From contig DAOWNN010000152.1 in the NCBI GenBank assembly GCA_030642585.1, positions 1-5,843 on the forward strand: DNA of 5,843 nucleotides, given 5' to 3'. Each line of letters starts with the position of its first letter. The stretch's first letter is position 1. The translations under genes and the position numbers were made by a program. The notes under the pieces are model-generated. The model searched no databases and was not told the DNA's origin. It saw only the letters and a list, made by a program, of their open reading frames with translations. Shown here piece by piece: positions 4,868-5,843 of this stretch. This stretch comes from Bacteroidota bacterium. GTDB taxonomy: Bacteria > Bacteroidota > Bacteroidia > Bacteroidales > VadinHA17.

Positions 4868-5843
4868 TCACCTGAGAGGCTGTATTCCAATTATCTGAAT
4901 ATCATCTACCTGTCCTGTTTCTCCCATCCATAATTTTAAAGTTTCCTGAAGAAATTTCATTTGTTGTTTCATTGGGCTTTCATGAATAGTAAGAAGCAAA
5001 TGTTTAAATCTCCTGTACATAAACTTTTTTCCTTTTGGACCTCCGAACTGGTCTGGATAGCCATCTGTAAAAAGATACATCCTGTCCTTATCTTCAAGTC
5101 CAATAAAATGATTTACAAACTCATTGTCCGGGCCCGAGCCCCTGACTCCTACTGTCATTCTATTCCCTTTTACTTCGGTAAGGCGGTTATCCCTGACTAA
5201 ATAAAGAGTACTGAAAGCACCGGCAAATTCTGCTTTTTTGTTCTTTTTATCTACCATAAGCAGCCCAATATCCATTCCCTCTTTCAGCAGGGGATCTCGC
5301 ACATGCCGGCTAAATGCAGTCTCTATGCCACTACTTAAAACTGCCAATATTTCAGAAGGATGACTGATACCCTTATCATGAATTACCTTGCCCAGCATCT
5401 CAAAACCAATCATTGACATTAATGCTCCCGGCACACCATGTCCGGTACAATCAGCAGATACAACAAAAACCTTTCCCTGGGCTTCTGATATCCAGTAAAA
5501 ATCACCACTAACAATATCTTTTGGTTGTAAAAGAACAAAAGATTCAGGCATAAGATTCTTAAAATACTCATCTGAAGGAAGTATGGCCTCCTGTATCTTT
5601 TTGGCATACCGGATACTGTCGGTAATATTCTTATTTTTAATAGATAATTCTTCTCTTTGCCTGGCCACTTCAATGGCACTTAGTTCCTTTTCCCTAAGTA
5701 CCTGGTTTGCTCTTCTTAAGCTTTGTGTTCTGGATCGTATATAAAATGTAAGGCCTCCCGAGAATAGCATAAAATACATTGCAAGTGCCAGAAAACTATT
5801 CCATACCGGGGTCACTACCTTGATATTTTGTGAAATCTCAAAG
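4868..5843 (-). CDS. Membrane-anchored SpoIIE/PP2C-type phosphatase sensor, C-terminal part, 5' end outside window
   Basis: The minus-strand frame stays open to the right edge, giving 324 visible residues; the numbers below count from the first complete codon, at 5842-5840. An F-E-I then P-V-W entry (1-13) leads into one membrane helix (about 16-36). That layout is typical of Bacteroidota sensors whose missing N-terminus is a periplasmic propeller/Y_Y_Y or TPR-type domain, which is inference here. A coiled coil follows (about 39-72), then NITDSIRYAKKIQEAILP (72-89), the usual lead into SpoIIE phosphatase domains. Metal-binding motifs are intact: SGDFYW (Asp114), SADCTGHGVPGALMSMIG (Asp131), LFTDGYPDQFGG (Asp260) and VDD (Asp313-Asp314). 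It should be a Mn/Mg-dependent Ser/Thr phosphatase acting in the cytoplasm, classically on anti-sigma-factor antagonist proteins; no such partner is visible. A GTG at 5813-5815 could be mistaken for a start, but it sits just before the helix and the frame continues upstream. Confidence 0.93.
   Translation of the reverse strand, partial: FEISQNIKVVTPVWNSFLALAMYFMLFSGGLTFYIRSRTQSLRRANQVLREKELSAIEVARQREELSIKNKNITDSIRYAKKIQEAILPSDEYFKNLMPESFVLLQPKDIVSGDFYWISEAQGKVFVVSADCTGHGVPGALMSMIGFEMLGKVIHDKGISHPSEILAVLSSGIETAFSRHVRDPLLKEGMDIGLLMVDKKNKKAEFAGAFSTLYLVRDNRLTEVKGNRMTVGVRGSGPDNEFVNHFIGLEDKDRMYLFTDGYPDQFGGPKGKKFMYRRFKHLLLTIHESPMKQQMKFLQETLKLWMGETGQVDDIQIIGIQPLR

Noticed and set aside
5130..5141. 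GGGC-CCGA-GCCC inverted repeat
   Set aside because: It lies inside the phosphatase coding sequence (Gly-Ser-Gly-Pro codons), far from either gene end, with no T-run; it is explained by coding.
4961..5200. Plus-strand open frame of 79 codons
   Set aside because: Antisense to the conserved C-terminal part of the SpoIIE phosphatase domain.
5419..5679. Second minus-strand open frame of 86 codons
   Set aside because: Out-of-frame shadow of the phosphatase gene, whose own frame carries all metal-binding motifs over the same bases.
5813..5815. GTG as the start of the phosphatase gene
   Set aside because: The frame continues upstream without a stop to the window edge, and the protein would begin directly at the membrane helix, so this codon is internal to a longer sensor gene.

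Overview
This 5.8 kb window is AT-rich and reads as chromosomal DNA from a member of the Bacteroidota. The supporting signs are a Bacteroidota-type histidyl-tRNA synthetase, a DUF4870 membrane protein, secreted proteins whose signal peptides end in L-F-S-Q, a sensor protein of the membrane-helix/coiled-coil/SpoIIE type, starts mostly without a Shine-Dalgarno, and exact copies of the Bacteroidota -7 promoter element TAnnTTTG in intergenic gaps. The order within the phylum cannot be fixed from this sequence. No RNA gene, CRISPR array, insertion sequence or phage gene was seen.

Layout. Positions 1-872 (minus) hold the first 290 codons of hisS, which runs off the left edge. Positions 932-1285 (minus) hold a small DUF4870 membrane protein. 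Positions 1346-2191 and 2202-2903 (minus) are two secreted proteins of unknown function, 10 bp apart and probably one transcript; the upstream one carries a striking Tyr/Asn-rich tract. A 220-bp divergent control region (2904-3123) follows, with an identical -7 box, TAAATTTG, facing each way. Positions 3124-4866 (plus) encode a six-helix membrane hybrid histidine-kinase-like protein with a C-terminal receiver domain. Positions 4868-5843 (minus) hold the C-terminal half of a membrane-anchored SpoIIE/PP2C-type phosphatase sensor, whose start lies beyond the right edge. The last two genes converge with a single base between their stop codons.

How it fits together. hisS is housekeeping. The right half is signalling: a phosphorelay-type protein and a Ser/Thr phosphatase end to end. 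The most notable point is that the kinase-like protein keeps its phospho-acceptor histidine and a complete receiver active site, while the ATP-binding D-x-G and glycine-rich motifs of its HATPase domain are gone and the acidic residue after the histidine is Gln. It is best read as a pseudokinase that accepts or passes phosphate, or regulates another kinase, rather than phosphorylating itself. No complete new system is evident. The pseudokinase and the two unknown secreted proteins are the parts worth following up.
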